From: Fulvia fulva | Lineage: Eukaryota; Ascomycota; Dothideomycetes; Mycosphaerellales; Mycosphaerellaceae | Assembly: GCF_020509005.1 (NCBI RefSeq) | Contig: NC_063016.1 | Span: 682,001 to 746,000, forward strand | Reading direction: 5' to 3' | Length of the DNA: 64,000 nucleotides | Shown here: positions 52,561-64,000 of the stretch, one piece after another | How positions within the stretch are numbered: position 1 is the first letter of the stretch | How the letters are laid out: each line of letters opens with the position of its first letter | The notes under the pieces: generated by a model | Databases searched by the model: none | Told to the model about the DNA's origin: nothing | The model's input: only the letters and a program-made list of their open reading frames with translations | Program-made: the position numbers and the translations under genes

Positions 52561-55032
52561 ATGTCACCTACCGGACTGCAGGCTGGCCACCTCCGGCAGC
52601 AGGTCTACTACAACCTCGACAATGACATGCTCGACAATGCCAACTTCCTCGCTGGTCGCCTCGTTGCTCTCGAGCCTCGGAACCGGGACAATCATCATCT
52701 TCTTGCCCTCGCATACCTACGCGCACAACGGTACAAGGCGGCACACGACTTCAGCCACAAATATGGCTACAATGGGGCGCATCTGGGCTGCGCATACGTG
52801 CTTGCACAAGCATGTCTGCAGCTGGGTCTACACAAAGAGGGCATAGACGCACTTAAGAAGTGCGAAACTGCGTGGCGGGGCAAGAGCGAGTGGAAGGCGC
52901 ATTCAGAGACGTCGCGACGGCATATCCCAGATGCGCCTGCTGTCTGGACGTTATTAGGAAAGCTTCACAATGCGAGGGGAGATGCTCGCCACGCGGGAGA
53001 CTGCTGGATCGAGGCGCATAAGAGCAACCCGCTTACGTGGGATGCCTTCGAGGGTTTATGCAAGATACGGGCTGATCTTAAGGTGCCGAACATGTTCAAG
53101 GCCCTCATGCTCATGCCTGATATGGCAGATCAGAAGCGGGGCGAGCCGCAGATCTACGTCGATGAGGATACACGGCAGCCGCCTGTGACTCAGCCGATGT
53201 TCGGATCGCGAAATGCACTTCAGCCTGCGGATGATCCTTTTACCACCAGGACAGACTCAGGACTGGACGTGCAAGAGCCGTTGGCGAGGATGAAGGGCAG
53301 GTCTGCTCTCAACACCACATACAGACCTATCATGTCAGAACTTGACACACCTGTAACAGGAGGAGGAAGCGTGCACGATGATGTGACAATGGCCGAGAAC
53401 CAAGACGACACCTTTCACGAGCCTCCGGCCGCGCCGTCTAGGAGACAGCGACCAGGACAGCAGTTTGAGACGTCAGACCGGCCCCGGCCGCCTATGCTTA
53501 GAGGAGGTTCTGAGGTTCCAGATGATGTTCAGCAAGCACCACGGAAGATGATTGCAGGAGGGCAGAAACGGACGATATCTGGTGCCGCGTCGCAGCCTGC
53601 GGGTGATTCAAGCCAGCCACGGAGAAGTGGGCGATTGGGAACACAGACATCTACTACACGAACGACACGATCATCCGCAGAAGTGTCAGCATCGACAGTA
53701 GGCCGGGCTGATAGGCTGGCTCGGACAGCCAAACCCGCGACCGGCGCGAAAGGTAGGACCGGTGCGAGTGAGCGGGGTGCAGGACGGGTGGTCAGTGGCA
53801 ACAGAAAAGTCCTACCCCCCGCCGACGACAAAGAGAAAGAGAAGCGCACCACAAGCCGCGCCAATGAGAGGACTGCCGCACCAGGAGTCACATCTGCCAT
53901 TGCGCTGGCGCAGAAGCACATCCAGGCCCAGCCATCTGTGCCCAGCGAAGACTTACGAGCACAACATGATGCCATGAGTGGCCTGCTGGACAACTTCAGG
54001 AAACTTGCAGTCGGCTCGTATGCCATCTTCCCAAGATTCAGGTCCGATGAAGCGATCGAAGTCTTCAATTCGCTAGAAGGTTCGCAGAAGGACACGCCTT
54101 GGGTCTTGTCACAGCTTGGCAAAGCTTACTACGAAGCTGCACAGTATTCGGATGCCGAGGACTGCTATGGACGCCTTCTGAAGCTGCAGCCATCTCGGAT
54201 CGAGGATATGGAGATCTATTCGACAGTACTCTGGCACCAGAAGAAGGAGGTATCACTGGCATTCCTCTCACGCGCACTTCATGATACTCATTTCGATGCA
54301 CCACAGACGTGGGTCGCACTTGGCAACTCATATTCGCTTGCTCGCGAGCACGATATGGCCATTTCCGCTTTCAAACGTGCGACACAACTGGACGAGGGCT
54401 TTACCTACGCTCACACTCTGGTGGGTCACGAATACATGGCGAACGAAGACTACAGCGCCGCACAGGAGTCCTTCCGCATCGCTATCAGACAGGAGCCAAA
54501 GGGCTACGGTGGCTGGTATGGTCTTGGAAAGTGTTACGAGAAGATGGGTGTGCTCGAAAAAGCCGAGCAGCACTACAAGCAGGCAGCAGTCATCAACTCC
54601 TCGAACAGCACATTACAAGTGTGCATCGGCGTGGTCTTGGAACGCCTTCGTAACAAGGAAGCTGCATTGCTTGCGTACGACAAGGCATTGGACATGGCAC
54701 CTGGCAGTGCGTTGGCACGATTCAAGAAAGCGAGGGTTCTTATGCATCTTCGCGATTACGAGTCTGCTTTGGGCGAGTTAATATACTTGAGCGAGGTGGC
54801 GAGTGATGAGGCGAATGTGCATTTCTTGCTTGGAAAATGCTACAAGGCGATGGGCCATCGAGCACTGGCGCTGAAGTCTTTCACTGAGGCGCTCAATCTG
54901 GACGTAAAGGTAAGAAAACATTACCTTGCTGCTGACCAGGCACATACTGACTTATAATAGGCTGCGCCATTCATCAAAGAAGAGATCGAGAAACTCGAAG
55001 AAAACGTCGATGAGAGCGACGATGAGGATTGA
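52561..55032 (+). CDS. CDC27: Anaphase-promoting complex subunit 3 (CDC27/BimA/Nuc2)
   Basis: Exons 52561-54909 and 54961-55032 give 806 aa; the 51-nt intron (GTAAGA to TATAATAG) separates the acidic C-terminus (EEIEKLEENVDESDDED). N-terminal TPRs start at once (YYNLDNDMLDNANFLAGRLV, LALAYLRAQRYKAAHDFSHK). A disordered segment of about 230 residues (220-450), rich in Ser, Arg and Thr, carries probable phosphosites. At least seven C-terminal TPRs follow from about 485 (WVLSQLGKAYYEAAQYSDAE, WVALGNSYSLAREHDMAISA, YGLGKCYEKMGVLEKAEQHY). Layout and length match APC3, the subunit that binds IR tails of Cdc20, Cdh1 and Apc10 in the nuclear ubiquitin ligase controlling mitotic exit. Confidence 0.93.
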
Positions 55033-55511
55033 GCCAGCGGTGGGCTCACAGTACTGGTATGGAGCATGGGCGGCGTTACTGGCATTATACAAGCACATGG
55101 CGCTTGTGACATGGGCATTCTGATGGCGCTCTGCATTGATTCATCACGGGAGACGGCGTTCTGAGCGAGGCACACAAAAGGCTTGCCATGCGATTGACGA
55201 ACATTCAACGCTTTAGAGAGCGGGACACGACTGTTACTTCTTGGACACTCTGGTATGGGGTGTATGTTTACTACTAGAGAGCGAATCGGTCTGCTTTGGA
55301 GGGGCTTGACGATGCTCCATCTGAACTTTGGCTTTCACCGTCTGTTTGCCGCCTTCACACCCTCACTTGTCGTATTGTCATGCCGCTGTTACTAGTCGGC
55401 TGACAAACGTCGTGGGCCACTGGCTTCGCACGTGTCCCCAAACACAGCTGACTGAAACAAAAGATGACTCCCGCCACAGGGCATATCGGCTGACTAAAAA
55501 TGGGAGCCTAG
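55033..55511. other. Spacer and probable first exon region of the DUF3669-like gene
   Basis: 479 bp. The next gene lacks an in-frame ATG in its main exon, so its first exon probably lies here. Candidate donor GTGTCC near 55433 and acceptor CCTAG at 55511 with GGCTGAC branch were seen, but I could not fix the start. Confidence 0.35.
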
Positions 55512-56589
55512 CATTCTCGCACATGTCCTCACGACCGGCTCCTCTCAAGCTGAGAGGGAACAGCAGGCACAGGATCTGCCGCCTGAGCTGCGCAGCGTCC
55601 GTCATATCGGAGAAGGACAATGCGGCACTGTGTTCGCCTTGACCGGGACGAACTACGTGCTCAAACTCGCCAAGAATCACAAGCGCGATGCCCTATATAA
55701 TGACGTCGTTGCCCACCTCACAGTCACGGAAGCCTTCGACCGCCTTGCTATTGAACATCGTCCCGATATCACAGTGCCTCGCTTTGGCGAGTACGTTCAC
55801 CCGTCCAATGAGCTCTTCTGGAACCTGAAGATTGGGAATTTCCCTCACGGTTTTACCAAAACCTATGCGCTCATGAGTGAGCGTATATTCCCCGTCCCGC
55901 CGCCCATACGAGAAGCATTGTTCTATCTTTTTGCTCCACAGCAGTACAGAAACTCTGGAGAACGAGCCCGGCAGCTGGCCGATTCGAAGAATAAAGATTG
56001 CCTGGTGCGCATCTATCTTGGCAGAAGACAGAAAAGGCAGGCTTCACCCAACTTCAAGCTGCGAAATTTCGAAATGACTGTCAACGAAATCGAGGACTTG
56101 AACCTAGATGCAGGCAAATTTGCCCAAAGTATGGCACAAACATTGTCAATCTTGCACTGGGGTGCTCAGCTCGATGCTAACGATGTCGAGTTCGTTTTGG
56201 GAAGCGCGCCACTTGTGAAAGTCGCTCCCACAGCGGCAGACTTCAAGAAGCGAGGTCCTGAGGATGCGAAGCATATTGGTCAGAATTTCAACTTCCAGGC
56301 ACGTGCTGTGGGACTCTGGCTCCTCGATTTCAATGAATGCAAAACATACCCTGACAGCGCAGAAGGACTGGCCCAGCTTGTGAAAGGCTTCTTTTGGAAT
56401 GATCCGTATTACCCAAGGCCGTACAGTGGCAATGCCAAGGACGAGCAGCTGTGGCAAACTTTCAAGCAGATGTATTTGGAGACGACTGAGGAGCTATACA
56501 AGGCTCAGCTTGCTAAGGCTGCAAGTTTCATCAAGGAGGTTGAGAAGGAAGGCAAGAAGCGGTCCAAAAGCGGTTCCCTATTTGGATGA
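55512..56589 (+). CDS. DUF3669-like protein (5' end uncertain)
   Basis: The main exon is open from just after a TAA near 55500 to 56589. It reads LPPELRSVRHIGEGQCGTVF, a kinase-like glycine loop, then ALTGTNYVLKLAKN with a Lys in a strand context. Later blocks include FTKTYALMSERIFPVPPPIR and ARAVGLWLLDFNECKTYPDS. These match a fungal family that I know as DUF3669 (often named zinc-finger protein in databases), distantly resembling protein-kinase folds. No HRD or DFG motif is evident; LLDFNEC may be the DFG counterpart. The C-terminus is basic (KKRSKSGSLFG). Function unknown. The first in-frame ATG after the glycine loop would cut the domain, so an upstream exon is needed. Confidence 0.7.
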
Positions 56590-56769
56590 GCGACACAACA
56601 CGAGGAAGTTGTAATGAGTTTTGCTTGGGATAGTTCTGGGCAATCATGGCCACATGCGATGGAGTTAGACATCTTGGCGTGCGATGTCATTGTTGCTAGT
56701 CCTTGTCTGAGGGAGAAAGTCCCGGCCATCTTGCAACTCCTTTTTAAGCCTTGACCTGGGCTGCATAAA

Positions 56770-59647
56770 TCACAACTTCGCTTTCTCATCCCTCAACTCA
56801 GCCGCAGCATTCGAGATGCACAACTTCCCAGTCTCCTTCACCTTAGCACGATAAATAACCTTCCCTCCCTCCTTCCACATCTCCGTAAAAATCGTCTGAC
56901 CAGGAAGCACAACACCAGCGAACCTGACCTTGATACTCTTCACCGGCCCATAGCTCTGGAAGACGTGCTTGCCCGTAATGCCGAAAGAAGCCAGACCATG
57001 CAAGATAGGTGTTTCGAAGCCGCCGACTTTGCTGAATTCGGGGTCAATGTGAAGGGGGTTGCGATCCCCCATGAGGCGATAGATCGCGGCGAGGTCTTCA
57101 GATGTCTTCTCCTCGACGATGCGATCGGCATTTCGTGAGGGGGGGTTGTTGTCAGCAGTCGCCGCGCCGCGATCGGATGGTTTCTTCTGTCCGCCGAAGT
57201 TGCCAGCTTTGCGGATGAAGGTGACGCCCTCGTTGACGAACAGTAGTTTGCCACTGGCGTCAGTAGTCTCGTTGCGGCTACGGACGACCGCGGCATTGCC
57301 TTTGTCAACGACTTCGATCAGCTTGGGGGTCGTTGTGAGGGTTGCTTCGGTTGGGATCGGCCATTGCAGGATCTCAAGGTATTGCTCGCCGTGTAATAGC
57401 TGTCGCATGTCGAAGTTTGGGACGATGTCTTTGTACGACCAGGCTGCCTTCGAGAAGTAGGTTGGGATTACGCCGAAGGTAGGCAGCACGCCGAAATTGT
57501 TAGCGCCCTCGAAGACTAGGTTGAGGTCGTTACGCTTTGCGCCAACGCCCAGGTTGTACAAGATTACATCTCGCTCATCGTAGGAGTAGGTCGATGGGGA
57601 GGACTTGGATTCCATAGCCTTCTGCTGAGCTGAGAGCCACTTCCGGTTGGTGCGTTCTTCTTGTGAGATGTCTTTGATCATCCCGCTATTGATGGCATTG
57701 CCAGAAGTGTACGTGACGCCGTCTGCGGGCGATTCCGGATAGTCCGCTTTGTTGTCGAATGCGATGATCTTTGGGAACGCCTCGGCGACCATTTCCACGG
57801 TTAGAGCATCGATGCCTTTCTTGAAGTCGAAGTCGACGCCTCTTGCACGTTGCCACCTGGTCGATGCGAACCACCCACCGCCGGCTTCGAAGATGATCCC
57901 GTTGGCAGGAGGCTTCTCGCTGAGCAGGACAGCCACCAATGGGGCCACGTAGTCGGGCTTGAGGGATTGAACAGCGGCCTCCGGCCAGATTGTGCGTGTC
58001 ATATCCGTGCCTGCCGAGGGCGCAACAACGTTGACAAAGACATTATACTTTGCGCCTTCGCGGGCAGTCGACTTCGTGAAGCCAAGCACGGCAGCTTTTG
58101 CAGCGGAGTACTGTAGCATTGACATATCAGCAAGTATCATGGACAAGCCCGATCTGTGCTACTCACGTTCGCTTGGCCAAAGTTGCCATAGATGCCAGAC
58201 GTAGAGGTGATGTTCACGATACGTCCATACTTCTGCTTCACCATGTATGGAAATGCTGCTCGCGTGATCTTGTATGTGCCTCGCAAGTGACAATTGATGA
58301 CCTGATGCCACTGTGTATCTGTCATGTTTGCAAAAGCCTTATCACGCAGGATTCCTGCATTGTTGACGACCTAAACATATTTCAGTAAGCACTTCACATA
58401 TCGTCAAGGCTGCAGACGTACCAAGTCAATGCGGCCAAACGCATCGATTACTGCCTTGACGACAACATCTCCTCGTTCCACAGAAATGTCGCAAGCTTGG
58501 GCCTCCAAGCCTTGAGCCTTGATCTCTTCGGCAACAGCATGTGCATTTTGCACGTCGTTGACCATGACCTTTGCACCAAGCTTAGCAAGCTGAAAGGCAT
58601 AAGCTCTTCCGAGTCCGGCTCCTCCACCTGTCACAAGTGCAACGCGGCCTTTGATACCGAGATCCGTCGTTAATGGCTTGTTGGGTGACTGGCGCTCTGC
58701 TGCACTCAACATGGCATTGAGATCAGCGGGATCTTGAGGGTGCTCATTGAGCGTGAAGTCGGTGATCTTACTCCAGCCGGCAAGGACATGTTCCGGGTGC
58801 AGATTCTCATCCGGCTTGAGAAGCAGTCCTTTTGATCTCTCCCAGCGGATCTTGGAGAAGTGCCCAGCGCCGCCTTCGAAGATGCTGCCGGACTCTTTGC
58901 AGTCGCTGTGCGTGAGGTAGCCAACCAGTGGCACTACCCATTCTGGGCCCATCAAATCCATCATCTCCTTGGGCCATACAGTCTGCGTAAGTCTGCTCGC
59001 AGCCGCGGGGGTCAAGACGTTGCTGTGGATGTTGTATTTTGCGCCTTCTTTGGCGAGGGTCTCAGTGAGGCCAACCAGGCCGAACTTGGCTGCTGCGTAA
59101 TTTGATTGACCAAAGTTGCCGAAAAGCCCTGATGAGGATGTGGTATGTACGACCCGTCCGTACTTCTGCTTCTTGAAGTACGGCCAAGCGGCACGGGTCG
59201 TCTTGTATGCGCCATGAAGATGAACGTCCTGACTCTCGTGGTAAGTGTCATGGTCAGTGCGCATGTCAAAGGCCGGATACTCACCGCAATAGCGTCCCAA
59301 TCGCCATCGTTCATTTTCCTAAGGGTGATGTCTCGTAAGATGCCTGCATTGTTAACGAGAATATCGACTCTGCCATAGTTCTTGATGGCAGTCTCGATGA
59401 TCTTGTCGCCCTGCTGCACTGCATTGTAATCGGCCACAGCTTCACCGCCAGCTTTGACCAGTTCTTCAACGACTTGATCCGCAACTTTGGAGCTTCGATC
59501 GTTGCCACGAGCATTGAACGTTCCGCCGAGATCGTTCACAACCACTCTAGCACCTCTAGCCGCGAAGAATCTGGCGTATGCTCGGCCAAGGCCAGCACCA
59601 GCACCGGTGATGACAGCCACCTGTCCGTCGTATCTGAGTTGAGTCAT
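56770..59647 (-). CDS. FOX2: Peroxisomal multifunctional beta-oxidation enzyme Fox2
   Basis: Exons 59647-59285, 59228-58422, 58370-58167 and 58110-56770 give 904 aa; introns are 56, 51 and 56 nt, all phase 0. Two tandem short-chain dehydrogenase domains are present (glycine motifs [13 protein letters not shown] at about 14 and [13 protein letters not shown] at about 320; active sites [17 protein letters not shown] and [17 protein letters not shown]). A C-terminal MaoC/HotDog hydratase-2 follows ([20 protein letters not shown]). The protein hydrates trans-2-enoyl-CoA to (3R)-hydroxyacyl-CoA and oxidises it to the 3-keto form, the second and third steps of peroxisomal beta-oxidation. The C-terminus AKL is a type 1 peroxisomal targeting signal. 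The gene is convergent with the DUF3669-like gene. Confidence 0.95.
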
Positions 59648-60940
59648 ATTGATCTGCTTTGTGATGCTACATCTGTTGTTGCGTCCAGGCGTCTTCTATA
59701 GCGGAAATAAGGAAGTCGAGTCGATCACCTCGACGGAGTGGGGTCGTGCAGGAGCCGCGGATAGAACTACATGACCGGTATTGCCGAAGGGTTATTCTAA
59801 CTGAAGTGTTATAGACACTACTTCAGGAGGTCAATCGAGCCTGCGACGTTTCCGCCTTACCGTGAAGGAATCTATTGGTTCTGTTCAGCAGAGCGCAGCT
59901 GCTATGTTGGACGCGCGTGTTCTCGGCTGGGCCATTTCGACGCTCAGACAATGACCCGACGCATCAGAATGTTGTCGAAGTGTCCACATGCTTGCTTATA
60001 GCTGCTGTAGGATTACCAAGTCTTCTTCTTGTGGCTGACTATGTCGAAGAGACGCCTCGGACGCGCTGAAACGTCCATGTCGCGGTCTGTTGTGGGTGGT
60101 CTGAACTGTGACCACTCATGAGCTATATAGCGCATCTTGGGGGTGTGATATTCTATTCTACCTCGTACTCGAGACACAGGTCCTCGCAGAGTCGCAGTTG
60201 TGCCAAGGTGCCTTCCTCTCGACATCAGCACATCGCGACCCTCATCGAGTCCAACCCTGCAAGACATGCATCGTGAAGGCGTAGCAACATCTCAATCATG
60301 CACGGGGCCGCCGTCGTCTTCACGTTCGCCGACTGCCTGTCGCAGCACTCTTGACCACGCCCGTACAGAGGACCGGTACTGTGGGATGGGTCGTGAGTAC
60401 AGGTGGTGATCCATCACACGCCGTGCTCGCAGGTCATCCTTCGTCACAGAGAATATTGCGTAGAAGAAAGCAACTCCTGTTCGCAGGCAAACATAGCGGA
60501 AATGACCTGCTCGTACTCGTCATAGGGCGTGAGCGGCGAGTACATGTACGCCTGCCCCTCCGGACATGTCGCTCGATCGTCGTCTCATAGAGCGGGAGAG
60601 CGAGCCATGGGAATTCGAGCCACTTTGTGTCTAATGAATCATGTCCGCAACCTGGACCGCTGAACAGTCCACGCAAGAAGGTTAGCCAACTCGCTCTCGC
60701 TCTCAACATGCCTGTCATGGACGCACAGAAGCAGAAAGATTGCGCTCGAGCATGAACGCGCTTTCAGCTTCGCCCGCCAACCAGACGTCAGAGACCAGAT
60801 CACTGTGGTTTCATTCACGATACGACGTACACCGCCGCGATCACACAGCATTTCAGCTGTGTGCGACCACACCTGATCGACTTCAAGATGGTTCATCACT
60901 GTGCCATGGCCCCAGGAAACTCCTCCGGGTACTAGAGACT
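59648..60940. other. Divergent intergenic region, no gene seen
   Basis: 1.29 kb between FOX2 (minus) and the membrane-protein gene at 60941. Open frames on either strand are short and unrecognised. No fatty-acid-response element was identified with confidence. Confidence 0.4.
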
Positions 60941-61545
60941 ATGGATCGACACGATAGCGACAAAATGCTACACCTTGGGCCTCGCGAGAACTATGCACCA
61001 GAAGTGGCACCTTCTGATCAGCCTGTGCTACATCACCACGACTCCGAAGGACTTCAAGCCAAAGAGGATGATTCCAAGGTCGTCGTTGAGCAAGTAGAGA
61101 CTACAGAAGATAAAGAAGTCCTCGCTCCGGCTGCCCCTCGACGACGGAAGAGATGGATTTTGGCTGGTCTATTCACGATCGTCCTCGTGGTCGGGCTATC
61201 GACCGGTCTGGGCGTGGGACTGAGGAGCGGTATCGACAACAACGTGAACAATGCTCCGCGAGCAGAGTAAGTCGGTCTGGCTGCAGCGTTGTCCAACAGT
61301 CACTGACCCGTGGAAGCCTTGCTACCACTTCAGCTCCCAATAATACCAGCACTTCGGCGACAATCGAGACTGCTCTGGCCACGGTGGTAGGACGCTCGAC
61401 GGGCTGCTTTGAGCAAGCAAATGGAAACCAGTCAGCCATCTGTGCGGAGCCTGGGGCGCCATGTCCCGAGGGCTACAGGAGTGTTCGCTGGAATGGTGGC
61501 TGCCCTCATGTTGAGACCGGAGCTGATTGGCGGTGCTGTATTTGA
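60941..61545 (+). CDS. Small type II membrane protein with cysteine-rich C-terminus
   Basis: Exons 60941-61266 and 61317-61545 give 184 aa; the 50-nt intron uses GTAAGT, branch CACTGAC and acceptor GGAAG. The N-terminal 70 residues are acidic and cytosolic (EQVETTEDKEV) and end in RRRKR. One TM lies at about 72-94 (WILAGLFTIVLVVGLSTGLG). The outer part has Ser/Thr-rich NNTSTS and a compact Cys region: STGCFEQ, AICAEPGAPCPEG, NGGCPHVE, DWRCCI. This architecture is common among uncharacterised dothideomycete genes. The external domain has six Cys and could fold into a small disulfide domain. No family is recognised. Confidence 0.7.
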
Positions 61546-61798
61546 TGCCGTCTTGATGCAATGGGTGAAGACATGCAGCAAAACTCCATAGTTAGCTTGT
61601 GGGTATGCGATTGTTGCTTGTGATGCGCTCTTTCCTTCAGCGTGTTCTTGCCTTCCTTCGTCAGCCGTTCGCGTAGCACATGACTAACGACGCCACACCG
61701 TTTACTCACCGGTGAAGGATGGGTACATGTAAGCTGTACACCTCAGGCTTCAAACTCTTCTCAGCCCACAAAAATTTTGACCCGTAAACACAACCGAA

Positions 61799-62627
61799 AT
61801 GGGTGCATATATCTTGGACCAACTCGCGGATCCATCCCGACTGGACATCGTGCATGACTTCAGGAACATGAGGCAAGCCGCTTCAATGTTACACGACACT
61901 ACAACCTTCGCTAACCAACAATGACAGGATCACTCCGTCAGAACAAGACTCCCTAGACCCTCACGAAAACACACTGCCCAACAAATCCAGTCTCCTACTA
62001 TCACTACCACCAGAACTCCGCTCCTGCATCTACTCCCATCTCCTCCCAACCGGTACAGCCCTGGAGTACGACCACACCTGGTTCTACGACATCTCCACCG
62101 GCCAAGGACTAGCAACCGTAACATCGCACGCCACAGACGACGCACCTCACCTCCCAAACGTGGCAACTTTGAACAACATCTGCCACCTCATCCGCCACGA
62201 AGTCATCGACCACTACTTCAGCCGCAACACTTTCGTCCTCGCTGAGGACAACCAGACAGACCGTCTGGAGAGGTGGTTACACTGCAAGTCAGAAGCGGCG
62301 TTTCGCTCGTTGCGGCGGGTCGTCATTGAACACTGGGCCGTTTGTGGTGGGACGCTTGAGCATGGACGGGATGAGTGTTTGAGGCGCATGTTTGTGGATC
62401 TGGAGACGTTGGAGATGAAGCCTATGCGTGATGTGGGTGGACATGAGGAGGAGTGGAGTTGTGCGCAGTGCGCGGTAAGGGCTGAAGGCTGGCCGGCGGA
62501 GGTGCAGAAGGATGTAATGTTTGAGGAGTTGAGGAAAGGGTGGGAGTTTGGAACAATCGGAGCGGGAGATGTGGAGCGGTTGATTGCTGTGGTGAAGGAT
62601 GTTGGGAATAGTGCGAGGAGTGCTTGA
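61799..62627 (+). CDS. Hypothetical F-box-like/2EXR-type protein
   Basis: Exons 61799-61872 and 61928-62627 give 257 aa. The 55-nt intron has a GC donor (AG|GCAAGC), branch GCTAACC and acceptor ATGACAG; without it exon 1 does not join the conserved part. The block LLLSLPPELRSCIYSHLLPT (about 46-65) is the start of a large group of fungal proteins with a short F-box-like motif followed by a beta-rich region (TLNNICHLIRHEVIDHYFSR). They are abundant in plant-associated dothideomycetes and mostly uncharacterised. A CxxC pair (WSCAQCAVR) occurs near 205. Codon use is CA-rich in the first half and G-rich in the second. Confidence 0.65.
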
Positions 62628-62771
62628 GGTGTGTTGAGGAGAATCATTTGTTACTGCGGTTGCTGGGGAGTGCGTGGTGGAAGGAGAGTGATGAGAGCGA
62701 TGTTCATTATTGCTTTGGAATAACAGTTTGCTACTGCAGTGGCATGCTGTCGATGTCTTGATATAAACGTG

Positions 62772-63809
62772 CTAATCATGCACCTGTCCTCTTGCGCCTC
62801 CCATGTGCCAATCGCGGTCAACATCCAGCCGTGCCTGCTCGCGAACATAGGCTGCAGCTCGTCTCTGACGTTCCTCGTCTTCGGAGTCAGTGTCGGACTC
62901 ATACGCTGGTCGACATCCAGATCCATCCCCTCTTCGACCGCGATGTGATCGCGAGTGGTGCCTCCCACGAGTGTCTCCTGCTTGTTGCGGATTGTCAACA
63001 ATAACCACATCCGGGCTGGCTCTTGTCTGCGATCCTTCGCCAAACTTCTTGTGTGCCATCCATATGCACAGAGAGCCACCAATGATGTCAAATGCGCCGA
63101 GAAGCATACCAAGACGTAATGGTGTGATGATGCCTTCAACGCCATCTTGCTGTTGAACACGGTCTCTGAGATTTTGCAGGTAGCCAGATTTTCTTCTGGG
63201 ACGATCTGCCTGATCGTTTCGGGATCGTACTCCATGGCCCCGGCCTCGCTCTCTTGAGCGGAGGGCCCTGCGCGGACTGTTTGACGCGTGAGATGGATTG
63301 CCTCTATATCGTCCCATCTCGCGCTGACGGCCTCGCTGTTCACATGGTTGACCAGCCATACGGTCGTCGTTCATGCGTGGGACTGGATCGACCGGAACGC
63401 CTTGTCTGTTTCCACGGCTGCGATCGCTGTTGCTGCTATTTGAAGACTTGTGTTTTCCTGAGTCATTGTTGTACACTCTACGGTGCATGCGGACTTCATC
63501 GATTTTGATGTCGTGGCCTGAGTCGTAACGTGGTCTCCTGAACACATCTTCGTGATACGGTAGATCCTGGTGCCCAGACTTTCGCCACCCATCGTGGTGG
63601 TCGTAATGCTCCGCGTAGGGGACGTATGCTGGATCGGGAAGTCGGTCCAAATCTGCGATGGGTACCTCTGTTTTTGGTTTCTGAGGACTAAGCCGTGGGC
63701 TCTCGACCTCTGACATTGGTGGTGGATACTTTGTGTGAGGTGGATGCTGCGACTGAAAGTATCTTTTGTCTGTCGGACACACTACTTCGACTTGAGTTGT
63801 GTTGGCCAT
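62772..63809 (-). CDS. Hypothetical basic protein with one transmembrane segment
   Basis: A single exon of 345 aa from ATG 63809 (MANTTQVEVVCPTDKRYF). It is very rich in Arg, Ser, Asp and His, with a long disordered region (RGNRQGVPVDPVPRMNDDRM, RALRSRERGRGHGVRSRNDQ). One hydrophobic helix lies at about 228-252 (LRLGMLLGAFDIIGGSLCIW), followed by an acidic/basic tail (YESDTDSEDEERQRR). No domain is recognised. The gene is convergent with the F-box-like gene, the stop codons being 144 bp apart. Probably lineage-restricted; function unknown. Confidence 0.65.
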   Translation of the reverse strand: MANTTQVEVVCPTDKRYFQSQHPPHTKYPPPMSEVESPRLSPQKPKTEVPIADLDRLPDPAYVPYAEHYDHHDGWRKSGHQDLPYHEDVFRRPRYDSGHDIKIDEVRMHRRVYNNDSGKHKSSNSSNSDRSRGNRQGVPVDPVPRMNDDRMAGQPCEQRGRQREMGRYRGNPSHASNSPRRALRSRERGRGHGVRSRNDQADRPRRKSGYLQNLRDRVQQQDGVEGIITPLRLGMLLGAFDIIGGSLCIWMAHKKFGEGSQTRASPDVVIVDNPQQAGDTRGRHHSRSHRGRRGDGSGCRPAYESDTDSEDEERQRRAAAYVREQARLDVDRDWHMGGARGQVHD

Positions 63810-64000
63810 GGCTGATAAGACACTGAAAGTAAATAGACAGACGTGGAACCTAGAACATGAAGTAAGTTAAGTTGTGGCAGAACAAAGAAGTGGCGCGACC
63901 CTTTGCGTCGCTCTGGCAAACTGTAGGTGAGTACGCCAATGCAGTAACTCGCAATGCAATGCAGGTGCACGCTTCCACAAGTGCTGCAAGGCGCACTGTC
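63810..64000. other. Right-edge promoter region
   Basis: 191 bp upstream of the minus-strand gene at 63809. No feature is identified. Confidence 0.4.

Noticed and set aside
56770..59647. Two separate short-chain dehydrogenase genes plus a hydratase
   Set aside because: Phase-0 introns of 51-56 nt join all blocks in one frame into the known Fox2 architecture and length.

Overview
The window looks like nuclear DNA of a filamentous ascomycete, most likely a dothideomycete of the Mycosphaerella type. Genes are split by introns of about 42-73 nt with GT(A/G)AG donors, CTAAC/CTGAC branch sites and CAG/TAG acceptors. Intergenic stretches are compact, and there is a CFEM-domain Pth11-type receptor, a filamentous-fungal gene family. 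Placement below class level is inference. Exon joins were read by eye from splice signals, frame and family resemblance, and none was checked against a database or RNA-seq.

Layout. 0.7-6.7 kb: ALG8 (ER N-glycan glucosyltransferase) and an Itc1-type ISWI subunit. 6.9-9.4 kb: a multiply deleted relic of an NADH:flavin oxidoreductase, then about 1.9 kb with no confident gene. 9.5-19.4 kb: a four-RRM Nrd1/Mrn1 RNA-binding protein, a Tcd1/2 tRNA t6A dehydratase divergent from an L-type lectin cargo receptor, a microsomal GST and an unknown disordered protein. 19.6-32.8 kb: an ornithine cyclodeaminase/mu-crystallin protein, a flavodoxin-less diflavin-type reductase, a small coiled-coil protein, exosome subunit Rrp45, a CFEM Pth11-like receptor and a CAP10-type glycosyltransferase.

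33-42.7 kb is the accessory part. It holds a zinc-finger gene with an in-frame 177-bp tandem duplication, a 294-bp inverted-repeat element, a small gene behind a trinucleotide-repeat leader, a 25-bp minisatellite, a candidate cysteine-rich secreted protein, a GPI-type glycoprotein, a broken cysteine-rich secreted gene and a 287-bp MITE with TA target-site duplication.

42.7-59.7 kb is again housekeeping: a type I membrane protein, a mitochondrial Mdl1-type ABC half-transporter, clathrin light chain divergent from an Rtt103-type CTD-binding protein, SND2/TMEM208 divergent from APC3/CDC27, a DUF3669-like protein and the peroxisomal multifunctional beta-oxidation enzyme Fox2 (C-terminal AKL). 60.9-63.8 kb holds three lineage-type hypothetical genes.

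The genes do not form one pathway or a biosynthetic cluster. Several share the secretory route (ALG8, lectin, SND2, CAP10 protein, clathrin light chain), which is ordinary chance grouping. No convincing undescribed system is visible. The best leads are the repeat/effector-like features at 33-42.7 kb and the oxidoreductase relic.
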